Source: Neodiprion pinetum
Lineage: Eukaryota > Arthropoda > Insecta > Hymenoptera > Diprionidae
Assembly: GCF_021155775.2 (NCBI RefSeq)
Contig: NC_060234.1
Coordinates: 6,334,283 to 6,398,282, forward strand
DNA: 64,000 bases
Direction of reading: 5' to 3'
Every line of letters starts with the position of its first letter. Position 1 is the first letter of the stretch. A program made the translations under genes and the position numbers. Of the stretch, positions 25,400-38,000 are shown piece after piece. The notes under the pieces were generated by a model that was not told the origin of the DNA, made no database searches, and worked only from the letters and a program-made list of their open reading frames with translations.

Positions 25400-25777
25400 C
25401 ATTTTTTACTAAAATTGAAAAATATAGTTTTAGGTACAAAATGAAAATTAGTTTTCTAACTGTTACCAGAAAGTCTAGTATCCGTTACTATTCTTTCTCA
25501 TTACGATCACTGTTACTATATTTTCTTGCAATTGTTGCGAGAATTTAATCCTTGTGCAACAATAAATTGACGTTAAAGCCTTACTAGACTAAAAAAGTAG
25601 AGTAAACCTCGCAAACTGATTTTGCTTTGCAATAACCAAAAAAGGATCGACGATATCGCAAAATGTTTACGCGTACCTCGTTTTTCGTAATTCCAACAAT
25701 GTTCAAACAGTTTTTTCAACGTTATCTCACTTACCGAATGTTTCTAGTTACTACAAAAAATGAAATTTTTCTCAATG
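25400..25777 (+). mobile_element. MITE family A, copy 1, 5'-truncated
   Basis: About 378 bases closely similar to the complete copy at 28276-28703, beginning around its base 50 and ending with TTTCTCAATG instead of the terminal TTTCTCAGTG. Shared blocks include the CCGTTACTATTC, AGTAGAGTAAACC and AACCAAAAAAGG segments. The left terminal repeat is missing. Non-coding. Confidence 0.8.
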
Positions 25778-28275
25778 CCTGGAGGGATTTCTTTCTTCCC
25801 GTTAGCCAAGTCCATTAGAACGTTAATCCATTAACGGGGTTGCGGTGGCTTGTGATGCGCGATACAGACTTTGACGATTCAAAGGCCAACGATCTATTGT
25901 TCTCAAGAGAGATTGATTAATTCTCGAGGAAGGGTTGTTGACCAGAAACCGAACGCTCGTTCTGACCACGTGCTGCGATCCTGTATCCCGGCAGAAACAC
26001 GTCGTCGTCGTTGTCGTTGTTAGAAAAATATTATCTCAAGGCATCAAACTCTACGAACGGCAATATTATTCCAAGATGACACCCGGCTCTCTCCCCCCCC
26101 CTCCCCCTCCAACTTGCTTCTACTGCTGATGCTGATGCTGATGCTGTTCCGGACCAGGACAGCTTTTACGACGTGACGATGACGCGGGAGACGAGGTGTA
26201 AGCTCTTGGCGCCCTGCAGCGCAATGTTTTTTTAAAAAGAGGAAAAAAAAAAAAATGCATTTCAGTACAAATAATCGACGACTTTTTAGAATCGGTGTTG
26301 TAAAAAATTTGACGACTAGGATAATTGGCTTCGGAAGAAATGATTGAGATGTGGCTACGGGGAATTTTATCTTTAGCCAAACAGCTTAATAGATACACTC
26401 GGATATCACATTTTTTGTATCGAGCCAGGTTTTTTCTTATCCTTTTTTTATTTGATCATTACATTTTGTATTTACTAGCCGTCGATCTAACGGTGAATAA
26501 TGAAGCTCGAATAAATATTCACGGATCCTTAGGCAGGTATAACAGACACGTTTTCGTTTAGTGGTGAGTAAATTTTTCAATGATTTCAAAAATAGTTTTC
26601 AATCATGAATTAAAGAAAATTCAGAATTCCACACAGTCAACTCTCTTCAGTTTTTTATCGTCTCCTTTTCTAAAATTTCGGCGGATATTCCTCTTCGAAA
26701 ACAAAAAACTCTCAACCATGTTTCAGAATGACTCGAGTTTCCACCGGTATTCGAGATGATCTTTAAAAAGAATTATCTATGAAACGAATAATAATATTTT
26801 CAAAGATTAAAATTGTACTATCTAAATATTAGTTGGAAAAAGACTTTGTCACTCTCTGTTCAAACCTGAATAAGAATGAAATTCCTGCCGCTGTATTTAC
26901 GAAGCTGCAATATTCGTGCATCCCAGAGAAATCCAAATTCCCGGAAGATGTTCCGAACCACGTTTCAACCGCTTTGCACGTGGGAAAGCCTGAATCGTGG
27001 TTAAACCCGAAGCGTCAAGGATATATACGGTATCCTGAGGATTATCTCGCTGTCAACAGGGCCAGTTGCAAGCCGTCAACACATCCTGGCAGAGAACTTT
27101 ACGCCGGAATAATTGTCCGTGGGACGCATGGACCTGAACGCAGACCAAGGATGGGTGAAATACGAAATGTTATATATCCGTCAGTGCAACGGGAAGAAGA
27201 GGGACGAAGGAGGGAGGCTGAGGTCAGACGTTTTGAGCTCAAACGAGACTAAAACGCTGCCGGGGATCCCGGGGGTAAGAAATTTGACGCTTACCTTAAC
27301 GCCGATAATTTTTAGGAGGTGGTTTCGGGTCATCCGCTGCAAATTGAGCGGAAAATTTTTCAGGAGGTTGGAAATAGCGGGGCGATTGGATGAAATAGCG
27401 TGCGTGAAAACAATTGCTGAAATCGCTTTTACGGGCGATTTTTATTTCGTGATTTAAGATGAAATTAATGGAAGAGAAACAGCTCTGAACGGTTTCAGAA
27501 GCTAGTGTAAACATGGACGAACGACTTGGAAACTTGTACCTTGACTTACAGGACGACTTGTAACATGTTAATCATACTAACAGATTTTCACTAAACACTT
27601 ATCAATTCTCTGATAAAAATTCGATCAAATTATTCTTCGTCGTCCGAAAGTCAGAATACAGGTGACAGAAAATAACACTTTGTTTCATTTTCATTCGACA
27701 CTTTCTATAGGCATATTTTTAACTGAAACGAATCAGTTCCGATTTCAACCTGTGAGAAATTGACGTAGTAGCGCGAAAATCGACTCTAGGAACACAAGCT
27801 TAGATAATCTGCGTATCAGGTTATTCGGGACACGACCCGTTTGTTTTGGAAACAACGCGTCCGAAGCGACTTTGAGATCTTGAGTAAATAAGGGCTGACG
27901 ATTCAGCGTCGATTCAGAGTCAGTCGATCGGTAGACGCGGCGCGGTGATTACACGTTGTTCGGATTCGCGATGCAAACGATTAAAATTTATGTGTGAATT
28001 TCTGTGGTTTCACTCGACGTTTGTGAAAGTGATACGCGTTGTTTTCCACGATAGCTGCGACTAAACGCAAAACGGCCCGAAGCGACCTGCGGATGAACCG
28101 AAGCATGACTTCGACTAACCAACCAAACACTGTGCCAAAGTTCTCAAAGGTGTTTTTAAGGTAATTTTTATTCATTACTAATAATTGTCACAACGTGCTT
28201 GCGATGAATCGTCTTCGAAAATTGACACATTTTTACAGAGAAAATAATCTACTGTATTTAACGATTCGAAATGTA
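25778..28275. other. No recognised gene
   Basis: Contains a TGATGC microsatellite near 26125-26150 and an open frame of 139 codons (26833-27252) with no recognisable domain. I consider that frame unproven. Confidence 0.4.
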
Positions 28276-28703
28276 CACTAAAAGAAATTTTTAGTTCCGG
28301 CTACCGCTCAGTCCTTAGCTATTTACATTTTTTACCACAGTCAAAAAATATAGTTCTAGGTAGAAAATGAAAATTAGTTTTCTAGCTGTTACCGGAAAGT
28401 CTAGTATCCGTTACTATTCTTTCTCATTACGATCACTGTTACTATATTGTCTTATAACTGTTGCAAAAATTTAATGGATGTGCAAGAATAAATTGAAGTT
28501 AAAGTCTTATTCGACTAAAAAAGTAGAGTAAACCTTACAAACTGATTTTGGGTTGCAATAACCAAAAAAGGATCGACAATAGCACAAAATGGATACACGT
28601 ATTTCGTTTCTCGTAATCCCAACAATATTCAAACAGTTTTTTTAACGATACCTGTTTTACTGAATTTTTCTAGTTACTGTAACAAGTGAAATTTTTCTCA
28701 GTG
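28276..28703 (+). mobile_element. MITE family A, copy 2, complete
   Basis: A 428-bp non-coding element. The left end CACTAAAAGAAATTT and the right end AAATTTTTCTCAGTG form an imperfect terminal inverted repeat of about 15 bases. It is bounded on both sides by TA (28274-28275 and 28704-28705), the target duplication typical of Tc1/mariner-type transposases. The most complete of four copies in this window. Confidence 0.8.
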
Positions 28704-31158
28704 TACCTTGGTATCTCGCAAGTGGCTTCAGACTCCAAAAATATTTCATTATTCTGACTGTCGTAATATCAAAAAGAAACGTGAAACTAGTGACCTCATT
28801 ATTTTAGAATGTTTGCTCACTTCTAAGTGGTTGAAAAAATCAGCCCTAAACGAATCGTTTCTAGGGAGCAAACGGCGTGTGTAAAAATATAGACGGTCAA
28901 CGAAGGGTTAATCACGAATATTATTACTTTTGTTTTGTGAACTTGGAATCTGCACTCACGGCCAGTCTAAACTTGCTCGTTATAGTTAAATTCATAAATT
29001 TTATAATACGAATTTATCGACTATTCAATTCCAGTAAATTTCAAATTACAACAACCCGGACAAAATTATGAACGATTAATTTTAAACCGGTGTAAAACAT
29101 GATGATTACTGATTTTGGAATCGGTTTAGACTCTATATCCTAACTCCCCAATTTTCCGTCAGCACTGTACGTACAGTGTACCCCTGAATTACGAAGTGAA
29201 AACAACCCCGTGTAATTTTTAATACGCATTGCGGGAATGGATTTGATTATAGGGCGTGTTATGAGTGGTTTATATACCACGACGGGATTGTCACTCGAGG
29301 AATCAGTAAAAACAAGAAGGGGGGGTGGAAAAAAGCACGTGCACGGGTTGGCACGCTTCGTTATTTGTCTAGGGGATGGTGCCGTCTGGGGGATGTTTTC
29401 ACTAGGAGGCGGAAACGGCTCGTAGGTACAGACATGGGGCATGCCTGGCTAATGGGGCTGCATGAGACCACGACATCTGCTCATATATGCGAGAAGAAAT
29501 AAAAAAAATGATCGACTAAACTCGACGTAAACCGATGTGTTCAGTTTTATACGAAGTCCTTCTCCTCGATAAAGAGAATCGTTAATTTCAACCGCATAGA
29601 AGCGAATCGAAAAGAATCATTTGTTCAAGATTTACTTGTCGATAAATTGTTTGAAGTAAAAAATTTTGTACATCGATGATGCGTTTTTCGATACAGGAAA
29701 AATTTGTCGGTTGTAATCTTTTACCGATTCTTACGTAAATATCTACCGGTTTTGGTATCGATTTTAGAGTTGAGGATTCGGAAATCCCTTCAGGCCGATC
29801 ATAGGGATTTTATTCGCGAACAATATCAGCTATTATTTGGTAAAATTGAACAAACGTTGCGTTTTTGATGTTTAAAAACAAAGACATAATTCAAACCGAT
29901 ATATCAGACAAAAGTTGACGTTGCTAATCGAAGTTCGCCGTGTATGTCACCATTTCTATATGCCAAGGTATTATTTTTCAAATCAAATTTACCTCCGGTC
30001 TGAGCTTTTGAGCTTTTGGTGCACGCTTCCCGTTGTCTCGACACGTGTAATTGCTTAGACTGTAGAATCGATCCATAGAGAGAGAGAGAGGGAGAGAGAG
30101 AGAGAGGGAGAGACAGGATTGAAATTCTAATTTCTGCAATTTGCAACGACGTTTAAATCACATGACTTATAACGGTATAAGGCATAGGCTTGCAGAGGGG
30201 TAAATTAATCTTCAATCTTTTTAACCGCGTCCTGAATCCACCCGGCGTTTTTCAATCAGCATTCAACTCCGGTTGTGTACAAGGTATACCTGTATGTGCA
30301 TCGAAGTCGGAAACACTAATTTTCCAGCGAACGTTATACGCTCGGTGGTTAAACCCTCGGAGGCAGGAAGAGGTAGACAGAGGAATTGTTAGAGAGAGAA
30401 AGAAAGGATGAAAGGGGGGAAGAACAAGGCCGAAGCAAAGAGCACCGCGCCTCGAGCTGAGAGGAGGTGTTCCGATAATTTGAAAATACGAATGAAAAGA
30501 GATTTTTGAAAATCTGGGAGTTTTACGTTAAAAAAACAGGCCGACGGTTCTAACATTGTCATTCACGGACCGTTCATCGCCAAGTGTAGTCAGAAATTTC
30601 CGTACCAAATTTTTCAGTTATTAATCTGACTAATGGCCCTCGAGATATCGCGTTAATCTTTTTGACCGATGTTTTGTTTCGAGCAAAACGCGTCGGTTGG
30701 TTCATGTTTATAACACGTTCCCTGTATTACGTGAAAAACTCATTTTTTACTTCACCTCTGCTCGTTAATTTCTCCCTCTATTGTTCCGGAGGATAATCTG
30801 ATAACTTCTACGTTCAGTTGTAAACTTTTACCTCTAGTGGTTGATTGCTTGTGTAAAAATTTTTTGTCAATAGTCACGAAATAAACTCCGTAGTTGAAAT
30901 CAAAATTTTTATCGAGATTTCATTTGCACAGTTTTTAATTTTCTTAAATATTTTGGTGGCTTGCATTCAATCTTTATCGGTTATTACATATAATGATATT
31001 CATATTTCTATCGCATTATTATGCACAAATGTTTCATAAAAATGTTTCTATTTTATAAGAAAGTCAGTCCCATGCAGAAAATAATTTAAAAATTTGAAGC
31101 GCTCCGATTTTTCATAATTTTATGCTCTGATTGATTATACTTAAGAAATAAGAACACG
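28704..31158. other. No recognised gene
   Basis: AT-rich DNA with an AG dinucleotide microsatellite at about 30079-30114. Short frames only, none recognisable. Confidence 0.45.
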
Positions 31159-31250
31159 CACTGAGAGAAATTTCATCTGTAATGGTAATTAAAAAAAAAA
31201 TTCAATAAAACAGGTTTCGTTAAAAAAAACTTCTTGAATATTGTTGGGAC
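31159..31250 (-). mobile_element. MITE family A, copy 3, fragment
   Basis: About 90 bases starting CACTGAGAGAAATTTC match the right-hand end of the family in inverted orientation. They match closely the first 90 bases of the copy at 34660 (AAAACAGG, CGTTAAAAAAA and GAATATTGTTG-type blocks). The rest is absent. A 28-base A homopolymer lies 50 bases downstream. Confidence 0.7.
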
Positions 31251-34200
31251 TTGGCTTGAAATACCATATAAATCTTGAACTATAAAACGTATTATATGCA
31301 TAAAAAAAAAAAAAAAAAAAAAAAAAAACGATCATTGAATTTCGCGAGAAACAATTAGTTCTGAGTCTGGATTAAAACTAGTGTGACGTAAAGAAGCCTG
31401 TGATCGATCGACCAATCGGTACCCTACTTTCCGCGAGTGTAAGAAGCGAATCGCATACTCGACTTAGCGCCAATTTAGCACGATTTGAATGACGAAGGTG
31501 TGAACGCGATCCAATAATTAGCGAATAATCTGCGCAGGTGAGAATTCAATGTTATGCACAATTTCGTAGATCGATTTGAAGCTCAAGTCGAGGGTCGGGG
31601 ATCCGAGTTCGTGGCAAAATCAGCGTGGAAGTTGAGTGGATGATAAAACTCTAGCGGCAATAAAACACGATCCGAGCTCCCTGTTGTGTCTTCGTTCCCG
31701 TAAGCTGCATTTTACGATCCCCGGAGCGGTGCACCGAGGTATAAATGCGCGGAATACGAATCATTTAGGTGTGCGTGGGCCACGTGGGTTAAGCACAAGA
31801 GGAATCGAGTGTAGGTTGAGGTTCGAGACTCCCAGCCTCGCCGAGGGAGTAAATTCGATTGTAATATCACCGCGGATGGATTTGGAAAAACACCCGAGCG
31901 CGTCGAGACGAATTGATCGATTCCGGCACGATCCCGTAATAAAATGGCAGGCAAAATGGCAAATCGCTATTTTACTGTCGGGACTTATTAAAACCGTTTA
32001 TTGTTCCTTTTGTCCCCCGACCAAAGCTACGTCTTGAAATTCAATCCGTCACGGGGCGGAAGGGGATGGAAGAGGGTGGCTATGGGGACGGAGAAAGGGG
32101 TCCACGATTAACGAGACAAAGAACTCGAAGTATAAGAAATTCAGCACAGAATTCAAATCGCGCCCATCGCGTCGAGTGTAATTGCAGTCCACTTCTATTC
32201 CCTTCTTCTTCTTCCCTCTCTCTCTCTCTCTTTCTCTCTCTTTGGCACCCTCCTGCAATTGTCGCAAATTTCAATAAACGCGGAACAAGCCAATGCACAA
32301 GTCTCCATGCGATTCTGCAGCCTGGAAAAACTTGATTCTGCGACACTTGGAGGCGGGAGGAATCAGACTCAACGAAGCGTTGACACTTACCGAAGATCGA
32401 AAAGATCGAACAAACGCATCGACGGTTGATAAATGATCTTCGACAAGACGAGAAATAATTCGAATTCACTCGATATGCAGGCTATCGTAAGTAATATTTG
32501 AAATCGTGTCATTGTTACTCTTACAGTAAAATGTTTACTAAAAACGTGTCCGAAACACGTGTATTTTAAATTGTGAAATCGTTCCTATTACAGGCACGGG
32601 TTACAGTTGATATAAAAGTCTGAAAAAAATTGCGAACTGTTTTTGAATTATTTAAAGTTGATTTGGTGGGATGATCCGGAATAAATTCGTCGACATTCTA
32701 AATGAGGACCACCCTAATGGACCTCCGTCTATGCAAGTACCGAAAGTACGTTTTTAGGGTCGACGTGCCATCACCGACATTGCAACTCATACGACGCTCA
32801 GTGCTCGTCGGTGTCGAAATTATAGGATCATTAGCCTTGTCCAATGTCGCAGTAAATCAATGACCGGATACGGATACGCGGGGCGATAAATTGGGAGTAT
32901 AAAAGTACAAACTGTGCCGGGCAAAGCACCCCGAATGACGTGATTGATGGTCCGTCTAGTCGGCTCGAATTATACCTATAACCTTCGCCTTAAAGACGTT
33001 ATCTCCGACATTTCTCCGGTTACCAAGGGGGCAATGTACACGAGATCCGTGATGCTGCTGCCGCGTCTTTCTCGTGTCAGCAATTTCGTTCGAACATGTA
33101 ACAAAAGGTGCAGCGAGAACATTTTTCGCAACGAGATAAGTTCACGCAGCTGCTGTTCACGTTTCTGCTGATGTCGCTGACGGGACTTCTCATTTTACTG
33201 TTATGCTTAAAGACAGCTTCGAGATGCATATTAATCCTTCGGAAGTACGCGGTTACGCAAGAATGGAAAACGAGGTCTACGATAGAATAGTTAAGAAAGT
33301 TGGTGAATCTTGCGAATCTAGGCCGTGATAACAAATTATTCAATTTGATTCGGGACTTATTTTATTCAAGAGTATGTGGATCAATATTCATTTACACAAT
33401 TTTTCACTAGAATCGGTTAATAGAAATCATTGATCTTGACAACAACGTCAACCATTTTCTCGGTGATATGTCTTACAACCCCAACTGTATCTCAACAACT
33501 ATTAAACTGATTGAATTGAAATTTCAAGACAGTAATCTTGAATCGTCGTATAATTTGTGTGAAAAATCGAATTTCCAGAAATACTGTTTTCAAATTTAAC
33601 GCAAATCGGTTGAGCCATTTTTGCCATGTCACAGGCACCGCAAAACATGTCACCGAGTGAAATGGTTGACATTATTGTGATTAAGAAATGATACTCATTA
33701 ATCAATTTCAATTTAAAGAAACGTATGCACGAAGCGCTCTCTAAGTTGTATTATCGGATAAGACAAACTCTGATCGGATTCAATAATTGGTCACGTCGTT
33801 TTAGTTATTCACAAAACTCCCGGAACATTTTTCAAGTCGTCTACTCGTGCAAGTATTCTCTTAGAAGAACTTTTAGATTGCCCTGTTTTTTGCCTGCGGA
33901 TTCCTCGCTCGCTTGTGGCTGGCGAATTTTCCGCCTGTCGGACCAGGAGGGATGGAGTGAAACACCTTTTCGCGATTCTCGACGACACCGCGGACGCCAT
34001 TCGCCTCCGGCTAAACACCGCATCCCCCATTTCGCTTCACTCCGAGCCATTGACTCCGGTATAAACCTCAACGCAACTGAACGTCGACAGCCGGAAGACC
34101 GCGACTCTCTTCAGGAGAGGAAAAAATTATAACCGTTTTCCAGTGCTGCTTGGGAAGCTATTTTCCACCCCATCAGGGCTGAAACCTGTAATGGAAAAAA

Positions 34201-34659
34201 TAATAATCGGTATTTTTTTTTTTAATCAGTTTAATTGCTTCTGCACAGCGAGTGCGATAATTGTCTTTTTGCGGATATTCCGGTGGTGAGAATACCTCGG
34301 ATATCGACTCAAGTTTCGAGAAATCAATATTGAGATTTATCATCAGAGAAGGTCAAAATTTCTAATGGTTACAGTTTTTAATAGCTTCAACTCCGAACGA
34401 TCACGTTTCATGATTGAATTTTTTTATGGTTCAAAACAACTTACGATTCGAAATTGTTTAGAAAACTGTTGCACAAGACGTTATGGAACCATAAAAATAG
34501 CACAAAACTTGGAAAATTTTATTGGTTTGCAATTTTCAAAACTTCAGAGCTTTACGTACACGGAAATTCGCGCGTTCGGAATTTCGAATATTCGGAGCGT
34601 TGGCCATTTGGGTAATAAAATTATCAGTATAATTTCCGAGTGTTCAAAATTTCAACCCA
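31251..34659. other. No recognised gene
   Basis: Contains an A homopolymer (about 31301-31328), a TC microsatellite (about 32217-32241) and open frames of about 130 codons at 31636-32037 (plus), 32080-32469 (minus) and 33725-34132 (plus). Their translations show no domain I know, and frames overlap on both strands. Coding status is unsupported. Confidence 0.4.
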
Positions 34660-35063
34660 CACCGAGATAAATTTCATTTGTTATAGTAAAAATTCAGTAA
34701 AACAGGCATCGTTAAAAAAACTGCTTCAATATTGTTGGAATTACGAAAAACGAGATACGCGTAAACATTTTGCGCTATTACCGATCGTTTTTTCAGTATG
34801 TGAGGTTTACTCTACTTTTTTTCGTCAAATAAAGCTTGAACGTCAATTTATTCTTGCACAAGCATTAAATTCTCACAACAGTTACAAGAAAATCTAGTAA
34901 CAGTGATCGTGATGAGAAAGAATAGTAACGGATACTAAACTTTCCGGTAACAGCTACAAAACTAATTTATATTTTCTACCTAGAACCATATTTTTCGATT
35001 GTGGTAAAAAATGAAAATAGTTAAGGACTGAGCGGTAACCGGAAATAAAAATTTCTCTCAGTG
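34660..35063 (-). mobile_element. MITE family A, copy 4, inverted
   Basis: About 404 bases from CACCGAGATAAATTTC to TTTCTCTCAGTG, the reverse complement of the family over its whole length. It includes the segment that ends GGACTGAGCGGTAACC, which corresponds to the left end of copy 2. Flanked by CA on both sides rather than TA. A frame of 85 codons across it (34640-34897) is incidental. Confidence 0.8.
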
Positions 35064-38000
35064 CACACTCTCAGCTGATGATCTTTCGTCACTCAAAGGA
35101 AAACTTGACTGCAAATTAGGTCCAGTGAGAGTCTCGCGAAATCCGCAAGCGAATTGCGGAAACGACGATGTTATTCTCCTGGGAAGTAAAACGTACATTC
35201 AGTTTCTCTTGAGAGAACGGTAAACAGTTGTTGAAATATCCCGAACAGTGTTTACCCCGAAATTTGTGCAAATACTTTTAAGCAAAAGCTTTCTATTTCC
35301 GAAGTAAATTCTACCCCGGAATGCCTTCGTCAAACATTTTCGATCGCGGTACCGCCGAAAGCTCTTTCGCATGGAATTCTGGGACGCGATGACGTTCGCA
35401 GTCGGAATCACCCCCGCACAAACCACCCGAGAGCCACTGCGTGCTCACATCGTACAAGCCCAGTCTCAGCAAATCACTCTGGCCTCATCAAGTTGAATGC
35501 AAAAGCAATTACTTAAATGCACACGCAAACTGGAAGAACCGCGCTACTCCGCTACGAAGTTAGCGACACAATAAAGAGGGCGATGTTGCACTCGGAATGA
35601 GCGGCTCAGAGGTAAATCCGCACGGTATTAACGAAGAGTAAATAACGTGCTAGATAGTTTGTTTCGAACAAAAGTTAGATTTTCTTAATGGTACTCCGAT
35701 CCCTCTCATTTTTTTTCTTTATCTTTTCTTTCTTTTTTTTTTTTTTTCTTCACACGCACACCCCTTTTTTATTCTAACGCACAGAAATTCAAAGGACACG
35801 ATGGAAAACTAATTTTGTTCCCCTCGCTTGGTTGGCGCATGAAAAAATAATGTTTTTAACACACTGGGTCGAAAAATTTCAAGAAAAAACAAAGATGATG
35901 CTGTAGAAAGAAAACAAGCTCGAAAAACAATTTTTCGTCTTTCGGGAAAACTTTCGAAAACTTTCGAAAATAATAGGACTTGGCAGGGAAGTGAAAAAGT
36001 TTTTGTAAAAAAAATGGAAAATAAGAAAATTAGTTGAATTATTTACAGAAAGTAATTGAGAAGGAAAAGTATAAGTTTGTGGATGAAATATCAAGAATCG
36101 ATTAATTTCCGGTAGAATTGCAAGTTCAAATTAAAATGGACATGGCAATTTTTCAATTCCATTATTTGATTGTTCCAGATTATTCGATAAGTCCCAAATT
36201 TTTTTATCGAGCTTTTCCTAGATCATCGCGGGAGTTTGTCGAACAGACCGACGTTTGGACGAAAATTTTCTAAGAACGTGTTTTTCGGATTGTACAGGTA
36301 CGAAAACGTAAAGATCCGTTGAAATTAGAAAAAGTGATTTTCGACCGAAATCAATCCTTTCCTCGTATCGCCGAAGGTGATGATAAGTGAAGAATAGAGC
36401 TCGAGAGATCTCCTCACCAGTTTAAGTGAAAAGGGTTGTGGATTTACAGCGAGAGCGTGATCGGTACAAAGATCGAGCGAAAAGTTAATTACTATTCGCG
36501 TTTGTCTGACGGATGTAAAATAGGCGCGTCCTTCCGCATGCAGATTTCGCGACATGCATCAGACATCAATGCCGCCTGCTGATTGTCCTTTGGAAAATGC
36601 GTTAAGAGTGAATGAACGAGTGAGATTTATGCAGGCATTAGCATTTAGCAATTAGTAACGAATTGCTCCTCGCTATGTGGTTAACCGGTCGCGTTTCGTG
36701 CTTTTCCCCCCTTGACAATTCACGGGGGAAAAATTACGTGCTTTTCAAACGCACTTCGTATCGATATTTTCGCGTGAAAAATTAAGATCGTTCGTGAAAT
36801 TTATCGTTTCCAATTAGATCGAAGCATCAAGTTTGGAGTTCAACCGTCAATTTCTTTGCCTCTTTTATCTAACATTATTCAATTTCTTCTCTTCGTTTTA
36901 TTTTTCTCTTTTTTTTTTTTTTCTCTTTTAAGGACATTTTGCAATTAGCGCCGAGTGTTTTCATATTTTTAATTGCGTTTCATCGATGCACGTCGCAAGT
37001 CTCTCGGCAGCAGACACGGCTTCGTAATTGAGTGGCTTCGCACTTTGCATCGCTGTAGAATTGACGGTCTTTCGTATGTATAAACCGTGACGGAACCTGG
37101 TAATGGAAATATTTCTCTGATACAGTGTTCTGAAAAAATATAGAATGCACCGGGAATTGCGATCGGAATTTTAGTCGATTGCAATTTTTATTCTCCACAA
37201 ACTTCTGGATGAGAAAAAGTTCAAGGCTGTCAGATCTGAGAGTTAACGTAACGAACTGTGGTCGTATCTGTAAATTTAAATGTCGCAAATTTTCACCGTG
37301 AGAAAACCAAATGTATTTTTTTCATCAGGACAAGAGAGAATTGTAATTTTTTACTTGGAAATCGAACGAATGATTACATTTTATTAACATACCTTTCAAA
37401 TGATTTCTATTCATCTCTGTTTGAGATTTCATGGTTTTCAGTCTACCAAGTGATTCCCATTTATTTCAAACATCTTCCGAGCTTTCTAGGCAATTTCAGT
37501 CACTTCCGAATTAGGCCAAACCAAACGCGATCACAAAACAGGACTGGAAATCATGCGGAACTCTGGGAAATCATTAAAAATCGCTGGAAATCACTGGGTT
37601 AATTAGAAATCAATGAAATCACTTGGTAAGAAAGAAGTCCGTGTAATGTCAATGAACAGAATCGGTTTGTCGCTCATGCCAAGATTTAAAAAAACGATTT
37701 AAATTATCGCGCGATTCTTTCACCGCTGTCATGTGATTTCACGTGATTCGCAATGATTTCCACACATTTCGTCAACATATCTTGATCGGTTTCCGTTTAT
37801 TTCAAAGAATATTTATGCACTAATGAAAGTTCACAATTTCATCTTCACCAGTAAAATTTTTAACCCCCTTGAGACATTAATCCACGTATAGTTGGTGAAT
37901 GCCGAATTGGTGCAATGCGGGCAACCGTCGTCCGGTCGGTTTTCTAGTCAGGCATTTAACGCTGCGTGTAACAGGCAACGACGGTTAAACTACACCTATA

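Noticed and set aside
26833..27252. 139-codon plus-strand frame
   Set aside because: No domain, no clear splice context, and composition similar to surrounding non-coding DNA.
31636..32037. 133-codon plus-strand frame
   Set aside because: Arg-rich translation of a CpG-rich patch with open frames on the other strand. No family recognised.
33725..34132. 135-codon plus-strand frame
   Set aside because: Overlaps equally open minus-strand frames. No domain or conserved motif.
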